Shown: positions 1-8,762, numbered from the stretch's first letter. The stretch: 36,474 bases of DNA from Dehalococcoidia bacterium (GCA_022822855.1 JAJDYG010000019.1:1-36474), one strand, 5' to 3'. The notes: generated by a model not told the origin, from the letters alone. Numbers and translations: made by a program.

Positions 1-162
1 CACACCACAACCCACCTTCTTATTTTGCCCCCGCCTGGGTGGGTGTGCTGTCGCCCGTCTCGTGGGGGCCCCCCACGCCAAGAATCGCCCCACCACCCAC
101 CCACCCCTGAGTCCCTCAGCATCCCCCGACACTCCCAAAAGGAACACATATTCCGATATCAT

Positions 163-179
163 GGTCTCTAAAGGAGACC
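163..179 (+). promoter_or_regulatory. Hairpin overlapping the ribosome binding site of the next gene
   Basis: GGTCTC (163-168) and GAGACC (174-179) are perfect inverted arms with a 5-base loop. The Shine-Dalgarno AAGGAG (171-176) lies partly in the loop and partly in the 3' arm, eight bases before the ATG at 184. The fold could limit translation initiation. That role is inference; the symmetry is directly visible. Confidence 0.35.
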
Positions 180-183
180 CCAA

Positions 184-519
184 ATGCCCAACCCCTACCA
201 CTACCGAGCCAAGATCGACCGCCTTTGGAGACGCTCAGGCGACCACAACCCCGGCTACATCCGACTCAAGGCCCTCAACGCCATTGTCCGAGAACTGTTC
301 GCCCCCAACGAGCGAGCCCGCCTGAACCACGAGATGTACCTCGCGACCGACCCCTACGACGTCGCCCGACACCAGCTCCGAGACCTCTACGACCGCCCTG
401 AACCAGCCCGATCCACCTCCGAGAGTTCCCTCCGGCCCCCTCTCCCTCTGGGAGAGGGTTGGGGTGAGGGTCCCCCCGGCGAGGAGGAATCCGCCGAGGA
501 AGACGACGACCCCTTGTAA
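184..519 (+). CDS. Small hypothetical protein with a repeat-derived tail
   Basis: This encodes 111 residues starting at an ATG preceded by AAGGAG at ideal spacing, so translation is likely. I do not recognise the family. Residues 1-75 are basic, look helical and have a normal composition (Tyr, Arg, Leu, His), with no signal peptide or membrane segment. From about residue 83 the protein is encoded by a dispersed hairpin repeat (436-475), giving a PLPLGEGWGEGP stretch, then an acidic tail ending in DDDPL. The tail is probably a later insertion into the 3' end of the gene. No neighbour suggests a function. Confidence 0.55.
   Translation: MPNPYHYRAKIDRLWRRSGDHNPGYIRLKALNAIVRELFAPNERARLNHEMYLATDPYDVARHQLRDLYDRPEPARSTSESSLRPPLPLGEGWGEGPPGEEESAEEDDDPL
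436..475 (+). repeat. Dispersed hairpin repeat, family D, copy 1
   Basis: The core is CCCTCTCCCTCTGGGAGAGG followed by a GGGGTGAGGG arm. The same element is present in reverse orientation at 33668-33702. Here it lies inside the open reading frame of the 111-residue protein and stays in frame. Confidence 0.7.
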
Positions 520-709
520 CCCTCCTCGCTCTCTTTTTTCTCGCGTTTTCTTTTTTTTCCTGGGGGCCAACCGACCCCAGGCTTCCGCACGCCCCCGCCT
601 AGGCGGAGGTGAGGGCCCTCCCGGCATCGCAGACATCCATCGACTCGGGTAGACTCTGCCTAACTATCGAGTGACGGCACGGCTAACGCCTGCCCGGAAG
701 GACTTGCGC

Positions 710-1930
710 ATGGTTACCGCTGAACGACCCTCGGCCGACCCGGTCGGCTATGAGATCCCCGAGCACCGAACCCTCACGCCCGGCGTCGAGGGCTGGACGC
801 GCACCGCGCGCCCCGGCGACCCGACCAAGTACTTCATGGTCTCGGCCGACTGCCACGTCCATGAACCCGTCGACCTCTGGGAACGCCGCGTCGAAGAGAG
901 ATACCGCCACCGGCTACCCCGGATTGAGGTCGATGAGGACGGCGTCCGCTGGCAGGTGACCGAGGGTCACCGCCCGACCAAGATTCGCGACCTCAAGCTC
1001 GCCGGCGAAGACCTGGTCCGTGACAAGCACGGCAACGCCTTCCCCGAAGAGCGCGTCCGCGACATGGACCGCGACGGCGTCGACGCCGAGATCATCTTCC
1101 CCAACAAGGGACTCTCGATGTGGGCGACCGACGACCCGGTCTTCGCCAACGCCATGTGCAGCGCCTGGAACGACTGGGCCTGGGAGACCTTCGGCGACAC
1201 CTACGACCGTTCGTCGCCGCTGGCCTGCGTCGCCACCGGCGACATCCCCGGCGCCATCGCCGAGATCCAGCGCTCCGCCGAGCGAGGCTTCCGCGGCTTC
1301 TCCTTCCCGGCCAAGCCCGTCTGGGGACCGACCGGCGAGGACTCCCGCAACTACAACCTGCCCGAATTCGACCCGCTCTGGGCGGCGGTCGAGGAGACTG
1401 GCCTGCCGATCACGTTCCACGTCTCGACCGGACGCGACCCGCGCGGCGCGCGCGGCAACGGCGGCGCAGTCACGAACTACGTCTTCCACTCGCTGGCGAT
1501 GACCATGGAGCCCGTCATCAACATGTGCGCCTCGGGCGTCTTCCAGCGCTTCCCGGGTTTGCGAGCGGGAACGATTGAGGCCGGCATCGGCTGGATCCCG
1601 TGGGCTCTGACGGCGATGGACGAGGCCTATCACAAGCATCACATGTGGGCCTTCCCCAAGCTCGAGGGTCTGCCCTCGGACTACTACCGCTCACATTGCT
1701 TCGGTTCCTTCCAGGACGACGGCCCGGGCGTTGACCTGGCCCGTAAGTATGACCTGGTAGACAACCTGCTCTGGGCCAACGACTATCCACACCACGAGGG
1801 CTCCTGGCCGCACTCCGCAGCCGCAATCGAGCGAACGATGGGTGACCTGTCGGACGAGGAGCGGGCCAAGATCCTGGGGTTGAACGCGGCCCGACTGTTC
1901 AACTTCGAGGTTCCGGAGGACAAACGCTAG
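710..1930 (+). CDS. Amidohydrolase family protein (Amidohydro_2 type)
   Basis: This is a predicted metal-dependent hydrolase or decarboxylase of the amidohydrolase superfamily, cytoplasmic, 406 residues. The ATG at 710 is chosen because GGAAGG lies 7 bases upstream; a GTG at 671 in the same frame has no such site. In the numbering from 671, the N-terminal metal motif is DCHVH (60-64), a strand-end His is in ITFH (250), a Glu is in TIEAG (303), and the late Asp is in WANDYPHHEGSWP (371). That order (HxH, His, Asp) matches the TIM-barrel metal centre of the family. Many relatives in Chloroflexota and Actinobacteria are uncharacterised or act on aromatic carboxylates. The substrate cannot be read from the sequence. 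The gene stands alone, followed by a likely promoter for the transporter. Confidence 0.9.
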   Translation: MVTAERPSADPVGYEIPEHRTLTPGVEGWTRTARPGDPTKYFMVSADCHVHEPVDLWERRVEERYRHRLPRIEVDEDGVRWQVTEGHRPTKIRDLKLAGEDLVRDKHGNAFPEERVRDMDRDGVDAEIIFPNKGLSMWATDDPVFANAMCSAWNDWAWETFGDTYDRSSPLACVATGDIPGAIAEIQRSAERGFRGFSFPAKPVWGPTGEDSRNYNLPEFDPLWAAVEETGLPITFHVSTGRDPRGARGNGGAVTNYVFHSLAMTMEPVINMCASGVFQRFPGLRAGTIEAGIGWIPWALTAMDEAYHKHHMWAFPKLEGLPSDYYRSHCFGSFQDDGPGVDLARKYDLVDNLLWANDYPHHEGSWPHSAAAIERTMGDLSDEERAKILGLNAARLFNFEVPEDKR

Positions 1931-1978
1931 CGGCCGAGATGCGCATCTCTGCGGCAGAGCGAGAGCTCCTCAGCAGAT

Positions 1979-1987
1979 GTGTATAAT
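1979..1987 (+). promoter_or_regulatory. Candidate -10 element before the amino-acid transporter
   Basis: A perfect TATAAT at 1982-1987 is preceded by GTG, close to an extended -10, about 60 bases before the binding-protein start. No good -35 hexamer lies 16-18 bases upstream. It is the only clear -10 between the amidohydrolase and the transporter, so it is a reasonable transcription start for the locus. Confidence 0.45.
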
Positions 1988-2049
1988 CCGCCAATAGCGA
2001 AGCCGATTTGGGCGAGCGTTCGGAAGGTCATGAAAGGACTGGTGGTGTC

Positions 2050-3249
2050 ATGAGATTGCCAAGTTTGAAAGGACGGCGGCTGGTTAGCGCCCTGCTCTTT
2101 GCAGGTGCCGCGCTGGTCGCTGGCGCTGTCATCGGCGCATGTACGTCGGACGAAGAAGACCAACAGGCGCAGGCGACCGACCAGCAGCAGCAGGTCATGC
2201 AGCAGCAGGATCAGCCGCAACCGCGAGCGCAAGCATCGGGCGAGCCCCGAGGCGACACCATTCAGCTCGTCATGGATCGTGGAACCCTGAAGTGCGGTGT
2301 CAAGCAGACGCAGCCGCTCTTCGGCTTCCGCGACGACCAGGGCAACGTGACGGGTTTCGATATCGAGTTCTGTAAGGCCATCGCAGCCGCGGTGCTCAAG
2401 GACGCGGACGCCGTCGAATACGTCGACGCTTCCGACGCCTCGACCCGGTTCGAGTTGCTGGCCGACGGTCAGATCGACATCTTGATCCGTACCACAACGA
2501 TCACCAGCTCCCGCGACATGGAACTGGACGTTGACTTCGCTCAGACCACCTTCTACACCGGTCAGGGCTTCGCCGTCCGCAAGGACTCCGGCATCAACTC
2601 CACCAGCGACATGGCGAACGCAGCCATCTGTGTGCAGACCGGTACGACCACCGAGCAGAACGTGGCCGACCACTTCACCGACATCGGACTGGACTACGAG
2701 CCCACTGGTGGCCTGAGCCAGGATGTCGCCGCGGCGTTCTTCGAGGGCCGCTGTGACGTGCTCACCGCCGACGCCTCCGACCTCGCCTCGCGCATCGTCG
2801 TCCGCGATGACGCCGATGACTACAAGATCCTCCCGCAGATCATCTCCAAGGAGCCGCTGGCTCCTGGCGTGCGCGACTACGACAGCGACTGGAAAGACGT
2901 CGTCAACTGGGTCGTCCACGGTCTGCTCCGCGCAGAGGAAATCGGCATCACGCAGGCCAACGTGGCCGCCATGGCCGCCAACCCGCCCAACACCGAAGTC
3001 GCCCGACTGCTCGGCGTTCCCTTCGGCGACGGTGAGGTAGCGGCGCTCGGATTCGACGTGGTCGACGCGCAGTTCATCCAGCGCGCGATCGCTGCCGTTG
3101 GCAACTACGGCGAGATCTACGACCGCGAAATCGGCAACGCGATCCCGCGTGACTGCACGCTCAACGCGCTGGCCCGTCCGCTGCCCGCCGAGGCCGTGGA
3201 CTGTGGTCCCGGCGAAGGCGGCATCATGTACGCGCTGCCCTACCGCTAA
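2050..3249 (+). CDS. aapJ: Amino-acid ABC transporter substrate-binding lipoprotein (AapJ-like)
   Basis: This is the extracytoplasmic receptor of a general L-amino-acid importer, 399 residues. The ATG at 2050 is chosen because it gives a short basic N-region, a hydrophobic core and a lipobox VIGAC with Cys31; an in-frame start at 2008 would add 14 hydrophilic residues. AAAGGA lies 11 bases upstream. After the Cys comes a Gln-rich linker (about 37-60) that would act as a tether. The mature domain then shows the class 3 solute-binding pattern: GTLKCGV, FGFRDDQGNVTGFDIEFC, an IRTTTITSSRD stretch and VQTGTTTEQN, as in AapJ/BztA. It is first in the order receptor, permease, permease, ATPase. A strong hairpin follows the stop and would let the receptor be made in excess over the membrane parts. 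Confidence 0.9.
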   Translation: MRLPSLKGRRLVSALLFAGAALVAGAVIGACTSDEEDQQAQATDQQQQVMQQQDQPQPRAQASGEPRGDTIQLVMDRGTLKCGVKQTQPLFGFRDDQGNVTGFDIEFCKAIAAAVLKDADAVEYVDASDASTRFELLADGQIDILIRTTTITSSRDMELDVDFAQTTFYTGQGFAVRKDSGINSTSDMANAAICVQTGTTTEQNVADHFTDIGLDYEPTGGLSQDVAAAFFEGRCDVLTADASDLASRIVVRDDADDYKILPQIISKEPLAPGVRDYDSDWKDVVNWVVHGLLRAEEIGITQANVAAMAANPPNTEVARLLGVPFGDGEVAALGFDVVDAQFIQRAIAAVGNYGEIYDREIGNAIPRDCTLNALARPLPAEAVDCGPGEGGIMYALPYR

Positions 3250-3276
3250 ACCGTTCACCTACGGTTTCCAAGGCAA

Positions 3277-3302
3277 GGGGCCGCCCGCCGGGCGGCCCCT
3301 TT
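3277..3302 (+). terminator. GC-rich hairpin after the binding-protein gene
   Basis: GGGGCCGCCC (3277-3286) and GGGCGGCCCC (3290-3299) form a perfect 10-bp stem with a 3-base loop, followed by TTT. The short U-run suggests partial termination or mRNA end protection between the receptor and the permeases, a common way to set unequal expression. Confidence 0.65.
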
Positions 3303-3418
3303 GCTATTCCCCGCTCCGGATTCGCTATCGCGAACCGGCCAATCTGCTCGCTGCTCGGCTAACCTGTGTCGAAACTCAAGCGAGTCGGCGAGCCAGCGAG
3401 TAACGCGAACCCAAACGG

Positions 3419-4642
3419 ATGTCGACACAAGCACCCGCTTCCCCTCCATCCGCCGGCGGCGGTCTACCCCCCGACGGCGGGGTACCGCTGATCTATCGCC
3501 GCGGTTTCCGGCGCCTCGTGCAACAGGGCATCTATGTTGCCGTCACCGCGCTGGTCGCCTGGTACGTCTACGACTCGCTCAATCTGCGCGAGTTCGGCTT
3601 CGGCTTCCTCGATGACCCCGCCGCGTTCAAAGTCGGCAATCAGTGGCTCACCGATGTCGACGGCGTCACCAGCTCGCGGATCGAGATGTACCTCGTCGGC
3701 GTCTGGTCGACCTTGCGCGTCGTCTTCGTCGCCATCCTCCTCTCCACGCTCGTCGGCGTCATCGTCGGCGTCTCCCGGTTGTCCTCCAACTGGCTCGTGG
3801 CGCGTCTGGCGATGCTCTACGTCGAAATCTTCCGCAACACCCCGCTGCTCGTCCAGGTTGTCCTCGTCTACGCCATCTTCCTCGTCGGCGCCCCGATCAT
3901 CCAGGAAGTCCTCAATATCGGCGATTTCGCCTTCGTCTCGAACCGAGGCGTGGCGATTCCCTGGCCCGTACCCGACGGCGGCTGGTGGGGCGCTCCCGAC
4001 TGGTTCGTTGGCGTCTGGGTCGCCCTGCTGATCGCATTCGGCGCGTTCGCGATGTCGGTGCGCGCCAAGCGCCAGGATCGGGAGCGCGAGACCGGCCAGC
4101 CGCAGTTCGCCAATCGCTGGGCCTTCGGCATCTTCGCAGTCGCAGCCCTGGTGACGTTCGTCGCCCTGGGACTGCCGGTCAGCATCGATCGACCGTTCGT
4201 CGAAGGCACGCGCTATCTCGAAGGCATGGTAATCAGGCCCGAGTTCGCCGCCCTGACGATCGGCCTGACCCTCTACACCGGCGCGTTCAACGCCGAGATC
4301 GTGCGAGGCAGCATCCAGGCCCTCCCCAGAGGACAGTCCGAGGCGGCCAACGCGATCGGCCTGTCCGGCTACCAGCGTCTGACCCTGGTCATCTTGCCCC
4401 AGGCCCTGCGTCAGATGATCCCATCGATCACGAATCAGTACCTCAACGTCAACAAGAACTCGTCGCTTGCCTACGCCGTCCTCTACGACGACCTCTTCCG
4501 CGTCGCCGGCATCATCCAGAACAAGGCCGGCCACGCGCTCGAGATGTTCTTCGTCATCATCGTCACCTACATGTTGATCTCACTGGTGATTTCCATCGTG
4601 ATGAACTTCATCAACTCCCGCGTTACGCGGGTCGGGGTCTGA
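3419..4642 (+). CDS. aapQ: Amino-acid ABC transporter permease (AapQ-like)
   Basis: This inner-membrane permease has 407 residues, far longer than the usual 220-residue HisQ/M type and in the size range of AapQ/BztB, which carry an insertion between early and late helices. Several hydrophobic segments are visible: near 35-55, at about 100-125 (STLRVVFVAILLSTLVGVIV), 130-165, 195-215, 235-255 and the C-terminal region. The EAA loop that contacts the ATPase is present (EAANAIGLSGYQRL, then LPQALRQMIP). The ribosome binding site before the ATG is weak. It is followed after 12 bases by the second permease. The specific Aap assignment rests on length and gene order. Confidence 0.85.
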   Translation: MSTQAPASPPSAGGGLPPDGGVPLIYRRGFRRLVQQGIYVAVTALVAWYVYDSLNLREFGFGFLDDPAAFKVGNQWLTDVDGVTSSRIEMYLVGVWSTLRVVFVAILLSTLVGVIVGVSRLSSNWLVARLAMLYVEIFRNTPLLVQVVLVYAIFLVGAPIIQEVLNIGDFAFVSNRGVAIPWPVPDGGWWGAPDWFVGVWVALLIAFGAFAMSVRAKRQDRERETGQPQFANRWAFGIFAVAALVTFVALGLPVSIDRPFVEGTRYLEGMVIRPEFAALTIGLTLYTGAFNAEIVRGSIQALPRGQSEAANAIGLSGYQRLTLVILPQALRQMIPSITNQYLNVNKNSSLAYAVLYDDLFRVAGIIQNKAGHALEMFFVIIVTYMLISLVISIVMNFINSRVTRVGV

Positions 4643-4654
4643 GGGGAGGTCGAG

Positions 4655-5935
4655 ATGTCTGAGCTGCCGCCAATCCCGCCTCCAGAGCAGCGCCCCTTAC
4701 CCCCCGTTCCAGGAGCAGCAGGCCAGCGCCGCATCGTACTGCCCCCGCACCGCCAACGAGCGAGGCGGCCCCGCTCGGTCCGCGCGCGCGAGTGGGTGCG
4801 CAAGAACCTCTTCAACTCCCCAGGCGGCACCTTGCTGACCATTGTCGCGGGCGCGATTATGGCGGCGATCGTCTTTGGTCTCATCGTCTTCGTCTTCTTC
4901 AGCGCCAACTGGGAAGTCATCACTCACAACCGCTGGCTCCTCTTCGCCGGCGGCTTCCCGCACGAGGAGGCCTGGCGGTTGTGGGTCAGTATCGCGGTCG
5001 TATTCGCGCTGATCGGGGCCGCCTACGGCACCTGGTCCTCATTCGGCCGCCGAGACCACCTCTTCGTCCTCCTCGTCGGCGGCTTCGTCATCTTCCTCAT
5101 GGCCCACGGCGGTGCCGCGATCTGGTCCACGATCTACTTCCTGATCGCCATCGGCTGCATGTACCTCGGTTACGCGCTCACGATCTGGATGCCTCGCGAA
5201 ACCTCAACCTTGCGCACGGTGCAGCAGCGCATCGTCGGCGGACTCCTGGCGATCTCGCTACCCATCGTGCTGGTCATCCTGTTGGTCGGCGGAGAAGTTG
5301 GACCGCGCCATCTCGATGGCTTTGTCCTCAACCTGATCCTCGCTCCGGTCGGCATCGTCGGCGGCATCGTGATCGGCATCCCGCTCGCGCTCGGACGCGC
5401 CTCGCGGCTCCGCACGATCTCGCTCACCTGCACCGCCTACATCGAGATCGTCCGCGGCGCCCCGCTCCTCGGCTGGCTCTTCGTTGCGCTCTTCATCCTC
5501 GACGACATCATCGGCGGAGACCTCATCATCCGCGCTATGGTCGTCATGGCCGTGTTCACCGGCGCCTACATGGCCGAGTACATCCGTGGAGCGCTCCAGG
5601 CCCTGCCTCGCGGACAGTACGAAGCCGCGCAGGCCGTCGGGCTGAACCAGACCCAGAGCACCCGCCTGATCATCATGCCCCAGGCGCTGCGTATCTCAAT
5701 CCCACCGATGGTCGGTCAGGCGATCTCTATCTGGAAAGACACCACCCTCGTCACCGTCATCCTGCCCCTGCGCGAACTCAAGGGAAACGCCGACTCGGCC
5801 ATCGCCCAGTTCGAGTTCACCCCCGACCGAATCGAAGCCTACGTCTTCGTGGCCGTCATCTTCTGGATCGTCGCCTTCGCCATGTCCCGAATCTCCCAGA
5901 GAGTCGAGCGAGCCCAGGGAATCGGCGAACGCTAG
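4655..5935 (+). CDS. aapM: Amino-acid ABC transporter permease (AapM-like)
   Basis: This is the second membrane subunit, 426 residues, again long as in AapM/BztC. GGGGAGG directly precedes the ATG. A Pro/Arg-rich cytoplasmic N-terminus (1-50) is followed by a hydrophobic helix at about 60-85, further helices between 105 and 215, and the conserved permease half with the EAA loop EAAQAVGLNQTQSTRL followed by MPQALRISIPPM. It would pair with the preceding permease as a heterodimer. Its stop lies only 4 bases from the stop of a reverse-strand hicB gene, so the expected ATPase gene does not follow directly but begins about 640 bases on. Confidence 0.85.
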   Translation: MSELPPIPPPEQRPLPPVPGAAGQRRIVLPPHRQRARRPRSVRAREWVRKNLFNSPGGTLLTIVAGAIMAAIVFGLIVFVFFSANWEVITHNRWLLFAGGFPHEEAWRLWVSIAVVFALIGAAYGTWSSFGRRDHLFVLLVGGFVIFLMAHGGAAIWSTIYFLIAIGCMYLGYALTIWMPRETSTLRTVQQRIVGGLLAISLPIVLVILLVGGEVGPRHLDGFVLNLILAPVGIVGGIVIGIPLALGRASRLRTISLTCTAYIEIVRGAPLLGWLFVALFILDDIIGGDLIIRAMVVMAVFTGAYMAEYIRGALQALPRGQYEAAQAVGLNQTQSTRLIIMPQALRISIPPMVGQAISIWKDTTLVTVILPLRELKGNADSAIAQFEFTPDRIEAYVFVAVIFWIVAFAMSRISQRVERAQGIGER

Positions 5936-5939
5936 CGGC

Positions 5940-6263
5940 TCAGTCCGCAACCTCCACCGTCTCGCTCAGGGCAGGACTCTCGTAATCCTCGCTGTCGTCA
6001 TCCGGATCCCAAAGCGGATACTCAGGCTCCGCGAAACGCGCCCCGTCGGGTACGTTGACCTCAACGACCGCCGCGTCCACGCAGGTATGCGCTGGAAGCG
6101 GCTCGTCGTCTTCGACGTAGCTTTCGATGTGGAACTCAATCGCTTCGCGGATCAGCTCTTTCGTCTCTTCCAGAGTGTCGCCAGCCGCCACACACCCCGG
6201 CAGATCCGGTACGAATGCACACCAGTTGTTCGACGCTTGCTCAAAGATCGCAACGTACTTCAT
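5940..6263 (-). CDS. hicB: HicB-family antitoxin
   Basis: This 107-residue protein has the HicB partial RNase H-like fold signature: a KYVAIFEQ strand, then FVPDLPGCVAAGDTLEET and a helix KELIREAIEFHIESY. HicB antitoxins bind and neutralise the HicA mRNA interferase and often repress their own promoter. Instead of an obvious ribbon-helix-helix or HTH domain, the C-terminus (about 60-107) is acidic and Pro/Glu/Asp-rich, so autoregulation may depend on something else. The ATG overlaps the hicA stop as ATGA, typical for translational coupling. The gene is antisense to, and convergent with, the transporter permease gene. Confidence 0.85.
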   Translation of the reverse strand: MKYVAIFEQASNNWCAFVPDLPGCVAAGDTLEETKELIREAIEFHIESYVEDDEPLPAHTCVDAAVVEVNVPDGARFAEPEYPLWDPDDDSEDYESPALSETVEVAD

Positions 6264-6463
6264 CGCAAATCCGCTTCACTCAGACCGGCTTGTCTCAGGA
6301 TACCCTTCCAGGTCGTGGTTTTCAGATCGCTTGAGGGATGACCGGCAATCGTCACTATCCCCGGCTTCGTTGGGTGCTTGAATTGTCGGTGACTCCCTCG
6401 CTGACCGACGAAGTACCAGCCGTCCGCCTCTACGACTTCGATGGCCTTCCTGACTTTCGGCAT
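6260..6463 (-). CDS. hicA: HicA-family toxin (mRNA interferase)
   Basis: This 67-residue protein has the HicA double-stranded-RNA-binding-like fold: helix KVRKAIEVVEADGW, then the catalytic GSH motif (Gly23-Ser24-His25) in QRGSHRQFKHP and a strand GIVTIAGHP. HicA cleaves mRNA and tmRNA when not bound by HicB. It is the upstream gene of the pair, as is usual for hicAB. The pair lies in reverse orientation within the amino-acid transporter locus, with only about 110 bases to the ATPase gene on the other strand. Confidence 0.85.
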   Translation of the reverse strand: MPKVRKAIEVVEADGWYFVGQRGSHRQFKHPTKPGIVTIAGHPSSDLKTTTWKGILRQAGLSEADLR

Positions 6464-6481
6464 CAGTGCGGGACGGTATCA

Positions 6482-6497
6482 GAAACCTCAGCGTTTC
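6482..6497. promoter_or_regulatory. Possible operator upstream of hicA
   Basis: GAAAC (6482-6486) and GTTTC (6493-6497) are inverted with a 6-base spacer, 19 bases upstream of the hicA start and about 80 bases before the ATPase start on the other strand. A short inverted repeat here fits an autoregulatory site. The arms are only 5 bp, so this could be chance. Confidence 0.25.
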
Positions 6498-6575
6498 ACA
6501 GCGAGACCAAATCGCGTTCCGGCCTGAGTACCATTAGCATCGCAGCAGGTCGAGGAACGCCGCGAGGAGCTTGAG

Positions 6576-7421
<846 letters not shown>

Positions 7422-7434
7422 ACATAATTCACCG

Positions 7435-7476
7435 CTCCCCCTTGCAGGGTGAGCTGCGGAAGGCTGAGGGGGTCCC
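7435..7476 (-). repeat. Dispersed hairpin repeat, family A, degenerate copy
   Basis: On the minus strand this reads GGGACCCCCTCAGCCTTCCG, then ends in CCTGCAAGGGGGAG. It matches the copy at 27853-27894 apart from a few substitutions. It sits just after the ATPase stop and may act as a transcript end. Confidence 0.6.
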
Positions 7477-7536
7477 GCCCGCCCGAAGGTCGAAGAGCCG
7501 TGACCGGGTCGAACGTGAAGGAGAAAGCGGAACAAA

Positions 7537-8253
7537 GTGACTGACCTCAGCAACGTCCGCGCCCTGACCTTCGATGTCTTCGGCACCGTCGTCGACTGGC
7601 GCTCCTCCGTCTCGGCCGAAGTCGAGACCTTCCTCAAGCGCTACGGCGTCCAAGCCGATCCCGGCATGTTCACCGACCGCTGGCGCCGCGAAGGCTACGC
7701 CGGGGGCATGAGGCTCGTCCGCGACGGGGAGCTTCCCTTCCAGACCGCCGATCAACTCCACCTGCGCATGCTCAACATCCTCCTTGAGGAACTGGGCATC
7801 GACGCTCCAGAGGCCGAAGTCGCCGAACTCAACCGCGCCTGGCATCGACTCCATCCCTGGATCGATTCCCCCGGCGGACTCCAACGCCTGCGCTCAAGAT
7901 TCGTCGTCTCAACGCTCTCCAACGGCAACGTCGACCTCCTCGTCAACATGGCCAAGTTCGGTGGCCTCCCCTGGGACTGCGTCCTCTCCGCCCAGATCAC
8001 CGGAGCCTTCAAGCCCGAGCCCCAGTGCTACCAGCGGGCTGCCGAGCTCCTCGGCTGCGATTCCGGGGAAGTCATGATGGTCGCCGCCCACCAGGGAGAC
8101 CTCCTCGCCGCGGCCAAGACCGGAATGCGAACTGCCTTCGTTCCCCGACCCGACGAGGCCGGCCCAAACTTCCCCGTCGATCTCACCCCAGACCCCTCCT
8201 TCGACATCGTCGCCACCGACTTCCACGACCTCGCCACCCAACTCAACTGCTAA
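7537..8253 (+). CDS. HAD-superfamily hydrolase, haloacid dehalogenase type II
   Basis: This 238-residue protein starts at a GTG preceded by GAAGGAG. It carries the HAD motifs: nucleophile Asp13 in FDVFGTVVD, Ser/Asn in STLSNGN (motif II), Lys in FKPEPQCY (motif III) and the late motif VAAHQGDLLAA typical of L-2-haloacid dehalogenase relatives. The cap helices between residues 20 and 110 also fit that class. If active as a dehalogenase it would hydrolyse short L-2-halo acids to D-2-hydroxy acids using an Asp-ester intermediate. Many members are phosphatases or have unknown substrates, so the name is family-level. It follows the transporter by 115 bases with a repeat between. Confidence 0.85.
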   Translation: MTDLSNVRALTFDVFGTVVDWRSSVSAEVETFLKRYGVQADPGMFTDRWRREGYAGGMRLVRDGELPFQTADQLHLRMLNILLEELGIDAPEAEVAELNRAWHRLHPWIDSPGGLQRLRSRFVVSTLSNGNVDLLVNMAKFGGLPWDCVLSAQITGAFKPEPQCYQRAAELLGCDSGEVMMVAAHQGDLLAAAKTGMRTAFVPRPDEAGPNFPVDLTPDPSFDIVATDFHDLATQLNC

Positions 8254-8270
8254 CCCTCCTCCCGTTCTCC

Positions 8271-8306
8271 CTCCGATGCCCCGCGCCCCGACGCGGGGCC
8301 CAGAGC
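8271..8306 (+). repeat. Dispersed hairpin repeat, family C, copy 1
   Basis: CTCCGATGCCCCGCG forms one arm, and the closing arm CGCGGGGCC is followed by CAGAGC. It is an exact 36-base reverse complement of 28861-28896, about 20 kb away. Confidence 0.8.
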
Positions 8307-8501
8307 GCGCTCCATCGCCCGCGAGGCGAAGTCCGTCTCCCCTTCGGCACAGAGAAAGCCCCGACACACGACACCCACCAACCAGAACAGAAGTACGGTA
8401 CACAATCCCCCAACACAAACCTGGCCGAGTCACGCAGCGAAGAGGGAAAGGAGCCACGCCATGACCAACGCCTCCTTTCCTTGCGCCAACCGCGCCCTCC
8501 C

Positions 8502-8597
8502 ACCTTCCACACCCTGTCCTCCCGCCGATGCCCCGTGCTCCGACGCGGGGCCCAGAGCAACCAACGTCGAGCGCGAGGCGAGGTCCATCTCGCCTCC
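8502..8597 (+). repeat. Tandem duplication, unit 1
   Basis: This matches 8668-8762. From 8525 to 8597 the two copies differ at only 3 of 73 positions by eye. Each contains a family C hairpin followed by a shared tail beginning AACCAACGTCGAGCGCGAGG. Confidence 0.8.
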
Positions 8598-8632
8598 CCG
8601 CTGCGACCCACACCTCTGTCTCCGCCCTCGGT

Positions 8633-8662
8633 CGAACAAGGCCGAACAGACCCGAACCCGCC
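8633..8662 (+). repeat. Helically phased CGAAC array
   Basis: CGAAC occurs at 8633, 8643 and 8653, exactly 10 bases apart, lying between the two duplication units. Only three units are present, so chance is possible, but the same spacing recurs at 8809 and 20741. Confidence 0.45.
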
Positions 8663-8667
8663 GTCCG

Positions 8668-8762
8668 ACCTTCCACACCCGTCCTGGCTCCGATGCCCCG
8701 CTCTCCGACGCGGGGCCCAGAGCAACCAACGTCGAGCGCGAGGCGAGGTCCATCTCACCTCC
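8668..8762 (+). repeat. Tandem duplication, unit 2
   Basis: This is the second copy of the 8502-8597 unit, offset by about 165 bases. The low divergence suggests a recent duplication. Confidence 0.8.

Noticed and set aside
559..581. CCTGGGG/CCCCAGG hairpin as terminator of the first gene
   Set aside because: The T-rich run precedes the hairpin instead of following it on the plus strand, so it is not an intrinsic terminator in that direction.
1927..3258. Long reverse-strand open frame of 443 codons opposite the binding-protein gene
   Set aside because: The plus-strand frame has a lipobox and family motifs; the reverse frame has only Val/Gly/Asp/Arg-rich shadow composition caused by high GC.
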